From the NCBI GenBank assembly GCA_023205875.1, contig CP060768.1, positions 248,001 to 312,000 on the forward strand: a stretch of 64,000 bases of DNA, read 5' to 3'. The notes below the pieces were generated by a model, which saw nothing but the letters and a program-made list of their open reading frames with translations, was not told the origin of the DNA and ran no database searches. The position numbers and the translations under genes were made by a program. Position 1 is the first letter of the stretch. The number at the start of each line of letters is the position of its first letter. The DNA is from Chloropicon primus (lineage: Eukaryota; Chlorophyta; Chloropicophyceae; Chloropicales; Chloropicaceae). This document shows positions 41,829-51,988 of this stretch, piece by piece.

Positions 41829-42516
41829 CGGTTCATTGCCGCGCGAGTCCCCGTGCTTTGGTCAGGACCGGCCATGCGAGTGACCGCTTTCCCCTCAAGG
41901 CAGTTTGACGAGACCATGGTCCACCCCGATGCTCTGAGTACACCAGTCACACCAACCCAGGCCTCCAATATACTCAAGCAGTTGCCCCTATTCAAGTTAT
42001 GGGATCAAAAGGCACTTCACGCGCGTGACACAAAGGGAAGAAGAGAGAGAGAGAGAGAGAGAGATTGAAATTGAGAAATTGTCAGTATGATCGCGTCCCT
42101 CGGTCGTCACTCACTTGGCTTGGGTCCAGTCGGTCCTAAATCCAGTGGTACCGACGATAATCCTTGTGGCCTTGGGATCAGTCCCATAACTTCCTCCCCC
42201 TGGCACCATTTTGTTTCATCGAGGGGTCAAACGAAAGATCACGAGACGATGCATTGCATCCCATTCCCCCCTTCCTTCCCCTTTCCACACACACAAACAC
42301 ACACACACACACATACACACCTCGCGCCCTTGCTGTGGTCTAATCCTCATCCAATCTTGTCCATGGGATCCCTTCCCCCCGTAAAAGTAAAACCCTAAAA
42401 ATGGTTTAGGGTTTCCGTGTTTCCTTCTCTCGCGGAAAGGCGGCTGAGAGCGCCAAAGCGGAAGGAGCAGCCGCGCTTGAGCAAGAGAAGAGAAGAGAAG
42501 AGAAGAGAGAGAGATC
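41829..42516. promoter_or_regulatory. Divergent region between LamG-like and glycine-rich RRM genes
   Basis: No gene seen. Features are a (GA)n run at 42045-42063, a copy of the recurring element CGAAAGATCACGAGACG at 42232-42248, (CA)n at about 42289-42321, and an inverted pair of telo-boxes (listed separately). AGAGAAG iterations run at about 42480-42511 right up to the RRM gene ATG. Confidence 0.55.
42390..42414. promoter_or_regulatory. Inverted pair of telo-boxes
   Basis: AAACCCTAAA (42390-42399) and TTTAGGGTTT (42405-42414) form a perfect 10-bp inverted repeat with a 5-base spacer, about 103-127 bases upstream of the glycine-rich RRM gene ATG. In plants the telo-box (AAACCCTA) lies in promoters of translation and growth genes. 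Confidence 0.7.
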
Positions 42517-43414
42517 ATGGACGCACCACCACAAGACGAGCAAGTCGGGCAGGAAGTTCCACCAGCGGAAGAGAATGTTCCTGCGACGGAAGGCGAAGAG
42601 GTGCCAGCGGAAGGGGCACCAGCGGGTGACGAAGGGGCACCTGTAACTGACGATGCGGCACCACCGCCAGAGATCAAGGCTTTCATTGGTGGCTTGGCGT
42701 GGGAAGTGACCGACGAGACGCTTGGAGATGAATTCAACAAGTACAACATCATCAGTGCCAAGGTGGCGACGGACCGCTTCAGCGGACGCTCCAGGTAAGC
42801 GAAGAGTCGCCTTGTCCGTGTCCGCGTTTGCATGCATGCGTTTTCTTGCAATGCAAAACCTCTCCCCATTGGAGTTCCACTCGCTGACCTTTTCATGCGT
42901 TACGTCACGCCACGTTACGTTTTATCTTTTTCACTCTTCTCTCTCTCTCTCTGTCCAGGGGTTTCGGTTTCGTTGTGTTCGAGACCGAGGACGGAAGGCA
43001 GGACGCCATCAACGACTTGCATGATAAGGAGGTCTGGGGCAGGCGCATTACGGTTGCACCTGCAGTGCCAAGGGACAGAAACGGAGGTGGAAGAGACAGA
43101 AGAGGCGGCGGTGGACGCGGTGGATACAGAGGAGGCGGCGGTGGAAGGTTCGGAGGTGGCCGTGATGGATACAGAGGCGGTGGTGGCGGATACAGAGGCG
43201 GTGGTGGCGGGTACGGAGACAGACCACCAAGAAGATACGACGATGACAGAGGGGGAAGATCTTATGATGAGAGGTAAGTCGCAGAGCAAGAGTCTTTTTC
43301 ACTCTTTTGTGTGTGTGTGTGTGTGTGTGTTTGTGTGTGCTAACTCCTTCCGTGTTTTCTCCGCGCAGACCACCATCGAGGTATAGAGACAGGAGCCCTC
43401 AGGGCAGGTACTAA
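42517..43414 (+). CDS. Glycine-rich RNA-binding protein with one RRM
   Basis: Exons 42517-42794, 42959-43273 and 43369-43414, both junctions phase 2, 212 residues. The last exon (46 bases) encodes only PPSRYRDRSPQGRY. The N-terminus is acidic Pro/Ala/Glu-rich (residues 1-50). The RRM is at about 52-130 with RNP2 KAFIGGLAW and RNP1 RGFGFVVF, the latter created by splicing of exons 1 and 2. The tail is RGG/GYRGGGGG-rich, then Arg/Asp-rich. Such proteins bind RNA and act in splicing, translation or cold/light responses, often under clock control (GRP7/GRP8 in Arabidopsis). The introns hold CT and GT microsatellites. Confidence 0.92.
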
Positions 43415-43581
43415 GGTACAAAGTGGAAGAAGGCACTAAGAGGCCAACCCTTTTCCCCCCGCCGCTGTGCTTGAAAGAGACTCGGTTGGCACAAGTGGTA
43501 ATTAAAATATAATGGGATGACCTTAGTCAGCATTATCGACACAGAAAGGAGAGATGCTCCATGGGCTGATCAACTACTTCA

Positions 43582-44940
43582 TCATGACTCTTTAGCTTTT
43601 CCTGTGGACTCATCAGCTCCGGCCCAAAGGAGCAAGTTCGTCAAGGGAAAGACCAGTGCGCAGAGAGTGTAGACCCGAAGCGGGTCTTGAAACAATTGCA
43701 GACAGGTGAAGCAGACGAAGCCAATGGCAGCCGTGTCGACTGCAAGTGAATGAGCTGTGGGCGCATTGTGATGCAAGTCCGCCAGTGGGGTCACAAGAAC
43801 CGTGACCTGCAACAGGACGACGAACCAGATCCAAGCAAATGGTGTCGAGACCCCGCAGCCCGTGCCAAAGAGCATGTACGTGTACGTGCTGTGGTGAAGC
43901 TTCTCTTCCACGTTGTTTAAGGCTCGTGCGAAGAGCTCCAAGGTTTTGACGAGGTCCCTCTGTTTCTCCACCTTGATATCGCGCGAGATCGGCTCATTGA
44001 AGGAAACCTCGATGGCGTCGACATTGTACTTTCTGAACTCCGGGTGGTCCGTGGCGCTCGCCATCCAGTGACGCCGGTAGAAAGTCGCCAAGCAGGAAAA
44101 GGATCGCCAGTAGGCCTCCAGGGACTCTGGAGCCTTGCACTGACCTCTGCCGTCTTCGCAACTTTCCATGCCCTTCAGGGCCAGGGACAAAGAACCCAAG
44201 CTCTCTTGTATGACCCTGAACGTTGTGACGAGATCGAGGTTTGGCAAGATTCCCGTGCCGCTGTTGATGCTCATCATCAAGTCTGCACCGCTCTCTCCGC
44301 TTTTGTCCGAGCTCAATACCACGGCAGCGGCTATGTTGCCTTCCACGGGAACGACGCTTTCTGGTCTCCAGCTCGGGTCGCTTGATCCAGAGTAGTGGTA
44401 GGCCTCGAGCCAGGCGTTCAGCGTGGCGGACGGCTCGCACGATTCTGACTTGCTCACGTGAACGAAGATCATGTCTCTCGAAAGCCAGCGAGACTCTTTC
44501 AGCAGCAGCATCAGGTCCAAAGATACCGGGAGCATCTCACTGTCCACGAACCACAACATGTTTTGTTTCTGGGGGTTGCTTTTCGCTCTCAACAGCGTTG
44601 AAGTGATCTCGCAGGGGCTGCCGCTCGAGCTGTTGCTCGCAAAATCCGACCACGACGACGGCGACGACGACGAAGAAGAAGAAGGTAAGCCGCGGTCGCC
44701 AAGAATTTTCTGAACCCCAGCTGGTTCTTTCCACGTCGGTTTGTGATCTTCCCGTATCCGAAGCTCGGACGAGTGCGCGGGCGTCGGATCGGACAGCAGA
44801 GGCAGCAAAGCGTTCTCATCCAACCGAACGCTGAGTTTGAAGAAAGGCATCGCGAGAAGACCGGACATTCCCACGAGCCACATCACCGCCGCGGCCAACT
44901 TGACAACGCGAAACCACCTTCCACCCTTCGTCATCGTCAT
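43582..44940 (-). CDS. GPAA1: GPI transamidase subunit GPAA1/Gaa1
   Basis: A subunit of the ER-membrane GPI transamidase that attaches GPI anchors to proteins. 452 residues from the ATG at 44940; the TTG start two codons earlier is ignored. An N-terminal membrane segment (KLAAAVMWLVGMSGLLAMPF) is followed by a lumenal region of M28-peptidase-like fold (MLWFVDSEMLPVSLDLMLLL; WLSRDMIFVHVSKS; LNAWLEAYH). A conserved motif is LPNLDLVTTF, and there are at least two C-terminal membrane segments (FAWIWFVVLLQVTVLVTPL; VYTLCALVFPLTNLLLW). It is somewhat shorter than animal GPAA1 (about 620), with fewer C-terminal membrane spans, so part of the C-terminal multi-span region may be reduced. It has a Ser-run of GAC/GTC-type triplets at about residues 88-96. 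Confidence 0.82.
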   Translation of the reverse strand: MTMTKGGRWFRVVKLAAAVMWLVGMSGLLAMPFFKLSVRLDENALLPLLSDPTPAHSSELRIREDHKPTWKEPAGVQKILGDRGLPSSSSSSSPSSWSDFASNSSSGSPCEITSTLLRAKSNPQKQNMLWFVDSEMLPVSLDLMLLLKESRWLSRDMIFVHVSKSESCEPSATLNAWLEAYHYSGSSDPSWRPESVVPVEGNIAAAVVLSSDKSGESGADLMMSINSGTGILPNLDLVTTFRVIQESLGSLSLALKGMESCEDGRGQCKAPESLEAYWRSFSCLATFYRRHWMASATDHPEFRKYNVDAIEVSFNEPISRDIKVEKQRDLVKTLELFARALNNVEEKLHHSTYTYMLFGTGCGVSTPFAWIWFVVLLQVTVLVTPLADLHHNAPTAHSLAVDTAAIGFVCFTCLQLFQDPLRVYTLCALVFPLTNLLLWAGADESTGKAKES

Positions 44941-45938
44941 CGCCAAACCGAACCAATGATGATGTGGCGGAAGGACAGGAGGACACTGTTCCTTCTGGCT
45001 GGTTTGGATGCAGCTGGGTCACCGATGGAAAATCACCCGCCTCTGCATTTGACCGGGTTCCTCGACCTTATCCCCCCTCCGAAGCCGCCGTGAGACAGCC
45101 ATATACCCCGCTCCCCCTTGGCGTTCGGCACCCTGTCGCTTGTTCTCGCTCTCCCGTTCCTCGAGTCCTCACCAGTGCGCTATCCGCTTCGATCGACGGC
45201 TCAAACAAAAGATATGAACACACTGATTCCGAAACCACTTGCCTCCCTACTCGCAAGCGTCGTCCTCTCTGTCCACCTCGTCGGCAAACTCGCCTCAATC
45301 TGTGCTCCTCCAGAGGTATGGTTCGCGTGTCAGTTCGTGTCCGCAGATCCTCAACAGTGCACCAAAACTTTCAAGCGAGTGGTCGTTCGAAAGATCGTGA
45401 CATGAATATTCCGTCCATTAGGCTCTCCTCCGACCCACCAGTCTCACCCTTCCTCCCTCTCGTCTCGAACTCACCGCCTTCCTTCGTTCCGGTTTCGCCC
45501 CCGACCGTTAATTTCTCCCCAGGATTTGATTTTTCGTTTTCCCCAAAAGTCTGCAACCCTGAGAACTGGAGAACTGGAGGGGATTGGCTTTGACTGGCAG
45601 CAAGGTCGAGCCTTTGGCGCGCTTGGGATCCGTTTCTCGTCGCGAGGACAACGCCATCGAACAGAACACGAACTCATTCAACCATCCACCGATTGGTGTT
45701 CTTCTGTTCTAGCACGACCAAGCGGTGCATTGGGATTGATTGACTGAGGTGAGCAAGAGGGAGACTGGCAGCAAGGTCGAGCCTTTGGCGTCCTTGGGGA
45801 GTACGTTTGTCGACGCGAGAACGACGTCATCAATCCATCCTGACCCGCTGTACCGTGCTCCCAGAAGTTTTTCATGGACTGGCTGAGGTGAGCAGGGGAA
45901 GCAGAAGGTTGTGCCATAGAACAAGCCTCTGCGGGAGC
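44941..45938. promoter_or_regulatory. 1-kb divergent region between GPAA1 and the Armadillo gene
   Basis: No gene is claimed; the longer open frames start at TTG or CTG. It contains a copy of the recurring element, CGAAAGATCGTGA at 45388-45400, followed by GAATATTCCGTCC at 45404-45416. It also contains a diverged 171-bp tandem duplication (listed separately) whose units both end in CTGAGGTGAGCA, a donor-like sequence. That could mean a spliced 5' leader of the Armadillo gene. Confidence 0.45.
45592..45899. repeat. Diverged 171-bp tandem duplication
   Basis: GACTGGCAGCAAGGTCGAGC starts at 45592 and again at 45763, and the match continues for another eight bases (CTTTGGCG). It then weakens (TTTCTCGTCGCGAG versus TTTGTCGACGCGAG) and returns near the unit ends (GACTGAGGTGAGCA versus GGCTGAGGTGAGCA). 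The period is 171 bases. Confidence 0.8.
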
Positions 45939-47027
45939 ATGACCGTCGCGTTGGGCGAGGGCAAAGACGTTCAAGCGGCAGGAAAGCTCGAGGAAGGGAT
46001 GGAGGCGGGCGTGCCTTATCGAGAGATAGAGGCATGGCTCAAGCGTGGACGCAGCCGAGGAGGGAGCTGCCTCCCTCCCCAGCAGCAGGAGGAGGGTCTC
46101 ACCCGGAAGCTGGAAACCTTCGTGAAGGAGAACGCGGAGCCGAGCACGAGTTCGAACTACAAGAGCGAGGAGGAGGATGACCTTGGCCCTCTGATGGAGC
46201 TGGTCGGCAGCGTGATTGACGACCATGACCTGATGTCGAGTGCTTTGACTTGCTTGAAAATCCTGTCGAGGAAGCAGAGGAACAGGAGGGCCATCGTCTT
46301 GACAGGGTTCAAGCACCTTGCGTCCTGTGCGGACTTTGTGAGGAACGTGCCGACTCTAGCGGCGGAGTGCGCGAACGTGCTCCTGAACTTCTGCTACGAA
46401 AGACAGAACGTGGGACTCTTCCTTTCTTGCGGCGGCGTGAAGGTGCTGGAGACCTACCTGGAGAGCGAGGACAGGGGAGTCCAAGCGAACGCAGCTGGCG
46501 CACTGCAGAGCGTGTCGTACCACGAGGAGGGAAGGAAGGAGCTCCTCGCGTCCGAGGGCCTGCTTCCAAGAATCGTGAATCTCTTGGCTTCACAAGAGCC
46601 AAAGGTAAGGGCAAGGGCTGTTGGGGCGCTTCACAACCTGAGCTCGGAGCCAGGAACGATTCGCATCATACGGAACGAGAGCGGGATCGAGCAGCTGGTG
46701 GAGCTCCTGAGGGACGAAAACGGAGCGGTTGCCGGATCGGCTGCGGGGGCGTTGCAGAACGTCTCCCGGGAAGTCGCCAGCAGGAACATCATCAGGGAAT
46801 CCGCTGCAGTGGAGCACCTCGCCGACTTGCTTTGCTCCCAGCACGTGCAGTGCCAAGTCTGTGCCGCAGGCGCTTTGATGAACATACTTGGGCCTGAGAT
46901 CTCGAGCCATACTCACAGCAAGCCGAGGAGGGCCTTCAGCAAACTCATCTCCCAGTGCTTGACCCTCGGGATCATCTACAATTCGATCCTTGACCCCGAT
47001 AGCACCGTGGGTCGCGAAGTCGTCTGA
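45939..47027 (+). CDS. Armadillo-repeat protein
   Basis: 362 residues from the ATG at 45939 (the TTG-started extension from 45807 is ignored). After an acidic N-terminus, Armadillo repeats occupy about 100-335. Typical helices include LAAECANVLLNFCYERQNVG, VQANAAGALQSVSYHEEGRK, VRARAVGALHNLSSEPGTIR, VAGSAAGALQNVSREVASRN and VQCQVCAAGALMNIL. Each repeat has the N-A-A-G-A-L core, as in Vac8, ARMC or ARO-type proteins. ARM repeats are generic protein-binding surfaces, so the partner is unknown. TGTAA lies about 40 bases past the stop; the gene converges with the WDR26-like gene. Confidence 0.8.
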   Translation: MTVALGEGKDVQAAGKLEEGMEAGVPYREIEAWLKRGRSRGGSCLPPQQQEEGLTRKLETFVKENAEPSTSSNYKSEEEDDLGPLMELVGSVIDDHDLMSSALTCLKILSRKQRNRRAIVLTGFKHLASCADFVRNVPTLAAECANVLLNFCYERQNVGLFLSCGGVKVLETYLESEDRGVQANAAGALQSVSYHEEGRKELLASEGLLPRIVNLLASQEPKVRARAVGALHNLSSEPGTIRIIRNESGIEQLVELLRDENGAVAGSAAGALQNVSREVASRNIIRESAAVEHLADLLCSQHVQCQVCAAGALMNILGPEISSHTHSKPRRAFSKLISQCLTLGIIYNSILDPDSTVGREVV

Positions 47028-47115
47028 GCTTTTTCCTAGTATGAATTGTATGGGAATGATTGTAAAATAAGCCTATTTAGCTGTTACCGCCAAGACAGGG
47101 GCGAGAGCCAACACA

Positions 47116-49290
47116 TCAGTGCCCTCCCTCGCTTGTGCCCCAGATTCGTATGGAATGGTCATCGCTGGCGCTGGCAAAGGTGTACGGGTCAGCGGGATTC
47201 CAGGTGACGGCGTTTACTGTACCAGAGTGGCCGGAGAGCACCTTGAGCAGCTCCCCCTTCTGCTGGTGCCAAATGTAAACCTGCGAGTCCTCGCTCCCGG
47301 AGACCACAAACGTCTCGTTGCTACCTCCAAAACAAGAACGAATGACGTATCTGCCCTGCTTCTCGTGCTGCCCCCTGTACCGCCTGACCGGCTCCGTAGG
47401 AAGGGCGTCGGGGGTGCCGCAGCACTCAAAGAACTCGTTCAGGTCCCACAAATGTATCTTCTGGTTCTGCAAATTCACGAGGAGGAGGTCGCTGTGCTTG
47501 GAGAGGCAAAGGGAAATGATGCTCTCCTGCTCCTGAACGATGGTCTCCGTGTCCATCACTAAATTGAAGAGGTGGAACTTTTTCTCGTTGCTGGTGCTCA
47601 CCATCCACTTGCCGTTTCTCGAGATCGCCAAGTCGTTGATCCTGGATCCCTTCCAGTGCCTGATGCACCTGCCGTCAAGGTGCCACATGTAAATGTGCTT
47701 GTCGATGCTTCCGGAGACAAACCTCTTGCTATCCGGCAGCCAGGCGCACGAAGTGACGCTGTCGGTGTGCTTCTCGTACCTCTCAAAGACCCTGCCGGTC
47801 TCCACGTCCCAGGCGTTCAAGACGTGGTCGTTCCCGCAAGTCAGGAGGTACTTGTCGTTAGGACTCCAGCACACAAAGGCGATCGGCTTCTTGTGGCCGA
47901 GGAGTTCGTGCTTAAGCTTGAACTTCTTCTTTGCGGCACTACTGCTGCCCCCGCCGTTGAGATCGGAGGCCTCGGATGGCGCGTAGTCCCAGATGATGCA
48001 GGTGCCGTCCGCACTGGCAGACGCAAGCATCTGCCCGCTGCTGCTGAACTGTATGTGCCACACTTCATCGCTGTGGCCGTCGAGGACTTGACAAGTCACG
48101 CTGGGGATCTGCTCAGGTCCACAAGAATAGTCGCTCAGCAGGCTGAACGTGGTGTCAGTCTTGTTATAGTACATGCATTGACTGATTTGGTTGGCAACAG
48201 CTTGGCCAAGCAGTGACTCCAGCCTGTTCTCGGGGAGCATCACGCTCGAGGGGATGACCTCCTGCAGCTTCCTCAGAAGCTGCTGCCTGGACACCTGGGG
48301 GTTCGCCCCTCCGGACGCCGAGGTACCGTTGTTGTTGCTGCTGCCCCCCGCCCTTCCGAGGCTCCCGTTGTTCACGACCACCGCGGCCCCCTCCGAGACG
48401 TGGCCAAGGCCATCGTCCTTGCCGGAGCTCTGGCCCCAGGAGGACAAGGAAGAGGAGGGCTTCTCGCCCCAAGCTTTGCTCTCCATGAGGTCCATCCAGG
48501 ACCTGCACCTCATCAGGGAAGCGAGCTCGTGAAGCCTCGGCATGTTGATCCCCAGAGGAGTGATTTCCTCCCTCAAGCATTGCAGTGCCTGCTGCACGTC
48601 CCCGGAGCTCAAGCACTCGAGGTACTTTTGCTCCAGTATCAAAAACTTGGCCTTCTGGACCCTCTCCTCCAACCCGACCTGCGGGGACGCACCCCCCTCC
48701 GCCACGTCGCTCGAATCCAGACCGAACAAGTGCATCTTTTCCGTGTCTATCAAGCGTATCACCATCTCCCACTCGCCCGACAGGCAGCCCTCTTGGAGCC
48801 TTCGCACCCGGTCACTGTGCAGGTCGACCCCACTCGAGTTCTCCAGGTGCTTCGCCACGTCAGGGTAACCCAGAGAATACAGGGCCTGCTCCATCACGCG
48901 CACGAGCTCGGTGCACTTGTAACGGCAGCCTGACAGGGGCATCCCCAGTGCCACGTCCAGCGTCCTGGTCGCATCAGGGTGCAAGTGCCTGACCTCCTGC
49001 GAGTCGTCGTTGTCGTGGTGGACGCCGTGGTGGTCCCTCCCGTTTCCGTTTCCGTTCCTCCCGTCCGCGGACGGCGACGTCACAACAGGAGTTGGTGGGT
49101 TGTTCTCCTGTCCCATCTTCCTCCTCTTCCCCTCGGCCTCCCTCGTCTCCTTGCCGCCAACGCCGTGACCCCTCTTTACCACGTTCAACCTCGCTCTCCC
49201 TCCCGTCGTCGTCGTCGTCGTCGTCTTCAGCGACGGTCCTCCGTCTCTCTTTGCCTTCTTTTCAACTTGTCCGTCACCGAGGGACGACAT
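47116..49290 (-). CDS. WDR26: WDR26/GID7-type LisH-CTLH-WD40 protein
   Basis: A scaffold of the CTLH/GID E3 ubiquitin ligase. 724 residues from the ATG at 49290; upstream codons run into a (TG)n tract with no ATG. The N-terminus is basic/disordered with a poly-Thr run. LisH is near 115-145 (ELVRVMEQALYSLGYPDVAK). CTLH follows at about 150-210 (VRRLQEGCLSGEWEMVIRLI; QKAKFLILEQKYLECLSSGD). A conserved RLESLLGQAVANQISQCMYY segment precedes seven WD40 repeats (about 380-720) with endings such as TCIIWD, LNAWDV, IYMWHL, IHLWDL, VYIWHQ and IRIWGT. The order LisH-CTLH-WD40 is diagnostic of WDR26/GID7. Its role in substrate or oligomer assembly is from family knowledge. Confidence 0.93.
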   Translation of the reverse strand: MSSLGDGQVEKKAKRDGGPSLKTTTTTTTGGRARLNVVKRGHGVGGKETREAEGKRRKMGQENNPPTPVVTSPSADGRNGNGNGRDHHGVHHDNDDSQEVRHLHPDATRTLDVALGMPLSGCRYKCTELVRVMEQALYSLGYPDVAKHLENSSGVDLHSDRVRRLQEGCLSGEWEMVIRLIDTEKMHLFGLDSSDVAEGGASPQVGLEERVQKAKFLILEQKYLECLSSGDVQQALQCLREEITPLGINMPRLHELASLMRCRSWMDLMESKAWGEKPSSSLSSWGQSSGKDDGLGHVSEGAAVVVNNGSLGRAGGSSNNNGTSASGGANPQVSRQQLLRKLQEVIPSSVMLPENRLESLLGQAVANQISQCMYYNKTDTTFSLLSDYSCGPEQIPSVTCQVLDGHSDEVWHIQFSSSGQMLASASADGTCIIWDYAPSEASDLNGGGSSSAAKKKFKLKHELLGHKKPIAFVCWSPNDKYLLTCGNDHVLNAWDVETGRVFERYEKHTDSVTSCAWLPDSKRFVSGSIDKHIYMWHLDGRCIRHWKGSRINDLAISRNGKWMVSTSNEKKFHLFNLVMDTETIVQEQESIISLCLSKHSDLLLVNLQNQKIHLWDLNEFFECCGTPDALPTEPVRRYRGQHEKQGRYVIRSCFGGSNETFVVSGSEDSQVYIWHQQKGELLKVLSGHSGTVNAVTWNPADPYTFASASDDHSIRIWGTSEGGH

Positions 49291-50286
49291 TACCTCGAAG
49301 CACCTTTCATAAAAGTAGACGCTGCATCCCTCAACACGCCGACGGGATGCCTCTCTCCTCCATGCACACACACACACACACACACAAAGAAACTGCGAGA
49401 GGTACGACGAGAGGTGAGTCGTGTTGGGTCAGGCGGACGCCATTTCTTTCGCAGAAGGGGTCGAAAGAAAGAGAAAGAGACAAGTAATCGATCTGTCAAG
49501 GTTTCCTGTCCTCTAGAAACCTCTTGAGCGCTCGAAACCGCGACGAAAACGCACTTACCCTTCCCCCCCCCTCGACCTCGCTCGTGCGCGCTTCTGGAAG
49601 TTTTTTTTGATCGATGTTGATCGCAGCGCGTTCCAGTTCGATGAACTTCTTACATAGTATTTTATTCTAATGTAATAACGTTTTACACTCTTTAAGTATT
49701 GTTTGACACCTCTATAGAGATATGTACACCTAAACTGGATCTATTTCATTGGAATATCTACACCAGACAAAGTAACGTTTCTGAACGATTGTATGATTGA
49801 CGTTAGAAGGTGCGTGGATCCCATGGACAAGATACATCGAGGGGGGAGCCCAAGCCTAGAGCCTAGAGGAGGAAGAACCTTGGAAAGAGAAGGAAGGGAG
49901 GGGAGGGGGTCACCAGGAGGGCGGTGTTTTTGGATTCTTCGTTCGATTTTCTTTCGAAAGGTACCCAACTCGACCCCATTTGGTCCTCCGAGGGATCGGA
50001 GAGGGATACAACTTTGCCAAGGTCAAGGTGCTGAGAAGAAGGGGTCCTTGCCTTGGGGGGCTGAGGATCATCCAGGAGACGGAGGCGGAGTTTATTCCGG
50101 GGTTTTCCTTGGTTGTTGCACTCCGAACGAGCGAGGGACGACGTGCCTTGCCGCGTGTGAGGAAAGATACGGCGAGGGCCTTTGATATAATACTCGCGCG
50201 CGCACGTGTGTGTGTGTGTGTGTGTGCGTTTAGACTTGCCCACCAGGGGAGCAGGAAGTTTGTTCGCGTGGCCTTCCCCCTTGACC
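49291..50286. promoter_or_regulatory. Divergent region between the WDR26-like gene and a small membrane-protein gene
   Basis: No gene seen. (CA)n at about 49364-49386 is (TG)n in WDR26 sense, and (GT)n at about 50203-50225 is sense for the downstream gene. An A+T-rich island of about 150 bases (about 49630-49790) stands out from the G+C-rich surroundings and contains AATATCT at 49753-49759. CGATTTTCTTTCGAAAGG at about 49943-49960 faintly resembles the recurring element. Confidence 0.45.
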
Positions 50287-50726
50287 ATGTTCGAGGAGAG
50301 CAAGCAGGCCCTGCTGAATGGTGTGAACACCATGAGCAATAGCATGGCGCAGCTCAAGTCGCCGAAGATTAGTAGACACGCCCCGCCCTTTGTCCACGCT
50401 GTGGTGAACCACTCGAGGAAAAGGAAAGAGGGGGGCACGCCGAAGAACGTGCACTGGATCGTCCTGGTAAGTTCCTCCTTTTTCATTTTCACCGATAGGG
50501 TGTGACCACGCCTTCGACGCCTTTCCCTCTCGCCTCGCTCGCTTCTTGGTGCCCCTCTCGCTTTTGCACTTTGGGGCGAAGGCTCTGAGCAAGGTTTCGA
50601 GCCCCCCGGACGGCGACTGACGAGCAGCTCCTTCTTTCTCAGACCGTTCTGGCGATCTTCGCCCTGTTCGTGTTCATGTTCCCAAGCAACAAATACAGCT
50701 TCACAAAGTTGCACAAGAACTCGTGA
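50287..50726 (+). CDS. Small tail-anchored membrane protein, 87 residues
   Basis: Exon 1 is 50287-50466 (60 codons) and exon 2 is 50643-50726 (27 codons plus stop), phase 0, with clean GTAAGT and TTTCTCAG signals. The second exon is too short to appear as an open frame of its own. The N-terminal 50 residues are polar and basic (SRKRKEGGTPKNVH). One membrane segment spans the splice junction (WIVL, then TVLAIFALFVFMF), followed by a short basic tail ending KLHKNS. The layout resembles small ER translocon-associated proteins such as RAMP4/SERP1, but I see no real sequence match. The 87-residue model rests on splice signals and the continuous hydrophobic helix. Confidence 0.7.
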
Positions 50727-51435
50727 CCAATCACCGACCAACCACTGGTCGACGCGAGGCGCAAAGACTGCCACGAAGGCCTCGATCAATCTTTGCAGCT
50801 GCATTGCTACAATAACGGGTTATTTATGAATCGCTCTATCGGGTGTAACACTACTTGCTATTACTTTATTTTTGGAAACAGGAAGGTCTCGTAATGCCGC
50901 CAGCACCCTCCATCACCTTCCTCCTCCTGGCCACCATCATCTCGTTCCTTGTTCGTCTCCTTCTTATCCTCTTCGCTACAGTCGGTGGGAAAGTTTCGTC
51001 ATCGTCATCGTCATCGTCATCGTACAGCAGAGAAGGACATCGACATCGGTCGTATAATGTCGTGGGAAAGACTCCTCGTACCTTTCCCTTGACCCATTGC
51101 CTCCATCCATTGCCTCACCTCCATCCTCCATCACCCTCGATGGCGCGCCATTTCGTAAAAGTTTTGAAGTTTTCCTCCTCAATCGTATAGTAAGGCAGCT
51201 CGAAGGTGAGGCGTGAGTTAGAGGCCAAGGCAAGGACTACTCCTGAGAGAGAGAGAGAGAGAGAGAGAGGACCATTGGGTTCCCGTTCCCTCTGCAGGTG
51301 CTTTCTTAGATACCTCCACCTCCCCTAACGCCGAAGCCTTGTGCGTCCCGCTTGGCCAACAGAAACCACAACTTGTCCAACCAGAGAGGGGAGAGGTTGT
51401 GGTGTGGTGTGGCGTGGAGTGACAGGAGGGGCAAG
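50727..51435. other. Intergenic region upstream of the T-F-x-P repeat gene
   Basis: No gene seen. It holds the 3' end of the small membrane-protein gene (GTGTAACAC), an (ATC)n run at about 50998-51027 (CGTCAT repeated), and a (GA)n run at about 51246-51268 in the sense of the downstream gene. Confidence 0.45.
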
Positions 51436-51957
51436 ATGTCCGAAGGAAGCGTGCAAGATGAGTCCATCAAGCAGGTGGAGGACGACATGCGCATGCTGGA
51501 GGAGCTCTTGCAGAAGAATCGTTTCCACGCGAGGTTTCAAGGCAGGAGGGGGCAAGCCAAGGAGGAGGAGACCGAGTACCAAGAAGGTCAACAGGACGAG
51601 GAGCTCGACGGAGGGTACGGCCTGCTTCAGAGAGACAAGTCTTACGGGGAGCTGCTGAGGATACTGAACGACGAGGGGGGTGGCGACCAAGGCAGGAGGC
51701 GTACTTCACGGGAAGGTAGCTCGAAGCGAGGAAGCGAGGAGTACGAAGCAGAAGGCAGTCCGGGTCCGGTGGAAGTGACAGACCTCCTTTACGATGGAGC
51801 AGGGACGGCTGGGCGGGGAAGTGTCATCTCCTCGTTCCTCTCCGACGACGAGAACGAGGGGGAGCTCACCCTGAGAGACTTGGCCCTGCAAGGAGGCCGC
51901 TCCGAGGAGCAAGGGAGGCACGAGATACCGACGGGCTCCGCGCCCTTGGCGGTGGAA

Positions 51958-51988
<31 letters not shown>

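Noticed and set aside
42390-42414. Interstitial telomeric repeat
   Set aside because: Only single AAACCCTAAA/TTTAGGGTTT words are present, not a tandem array; a telo-box pair is the better reading.
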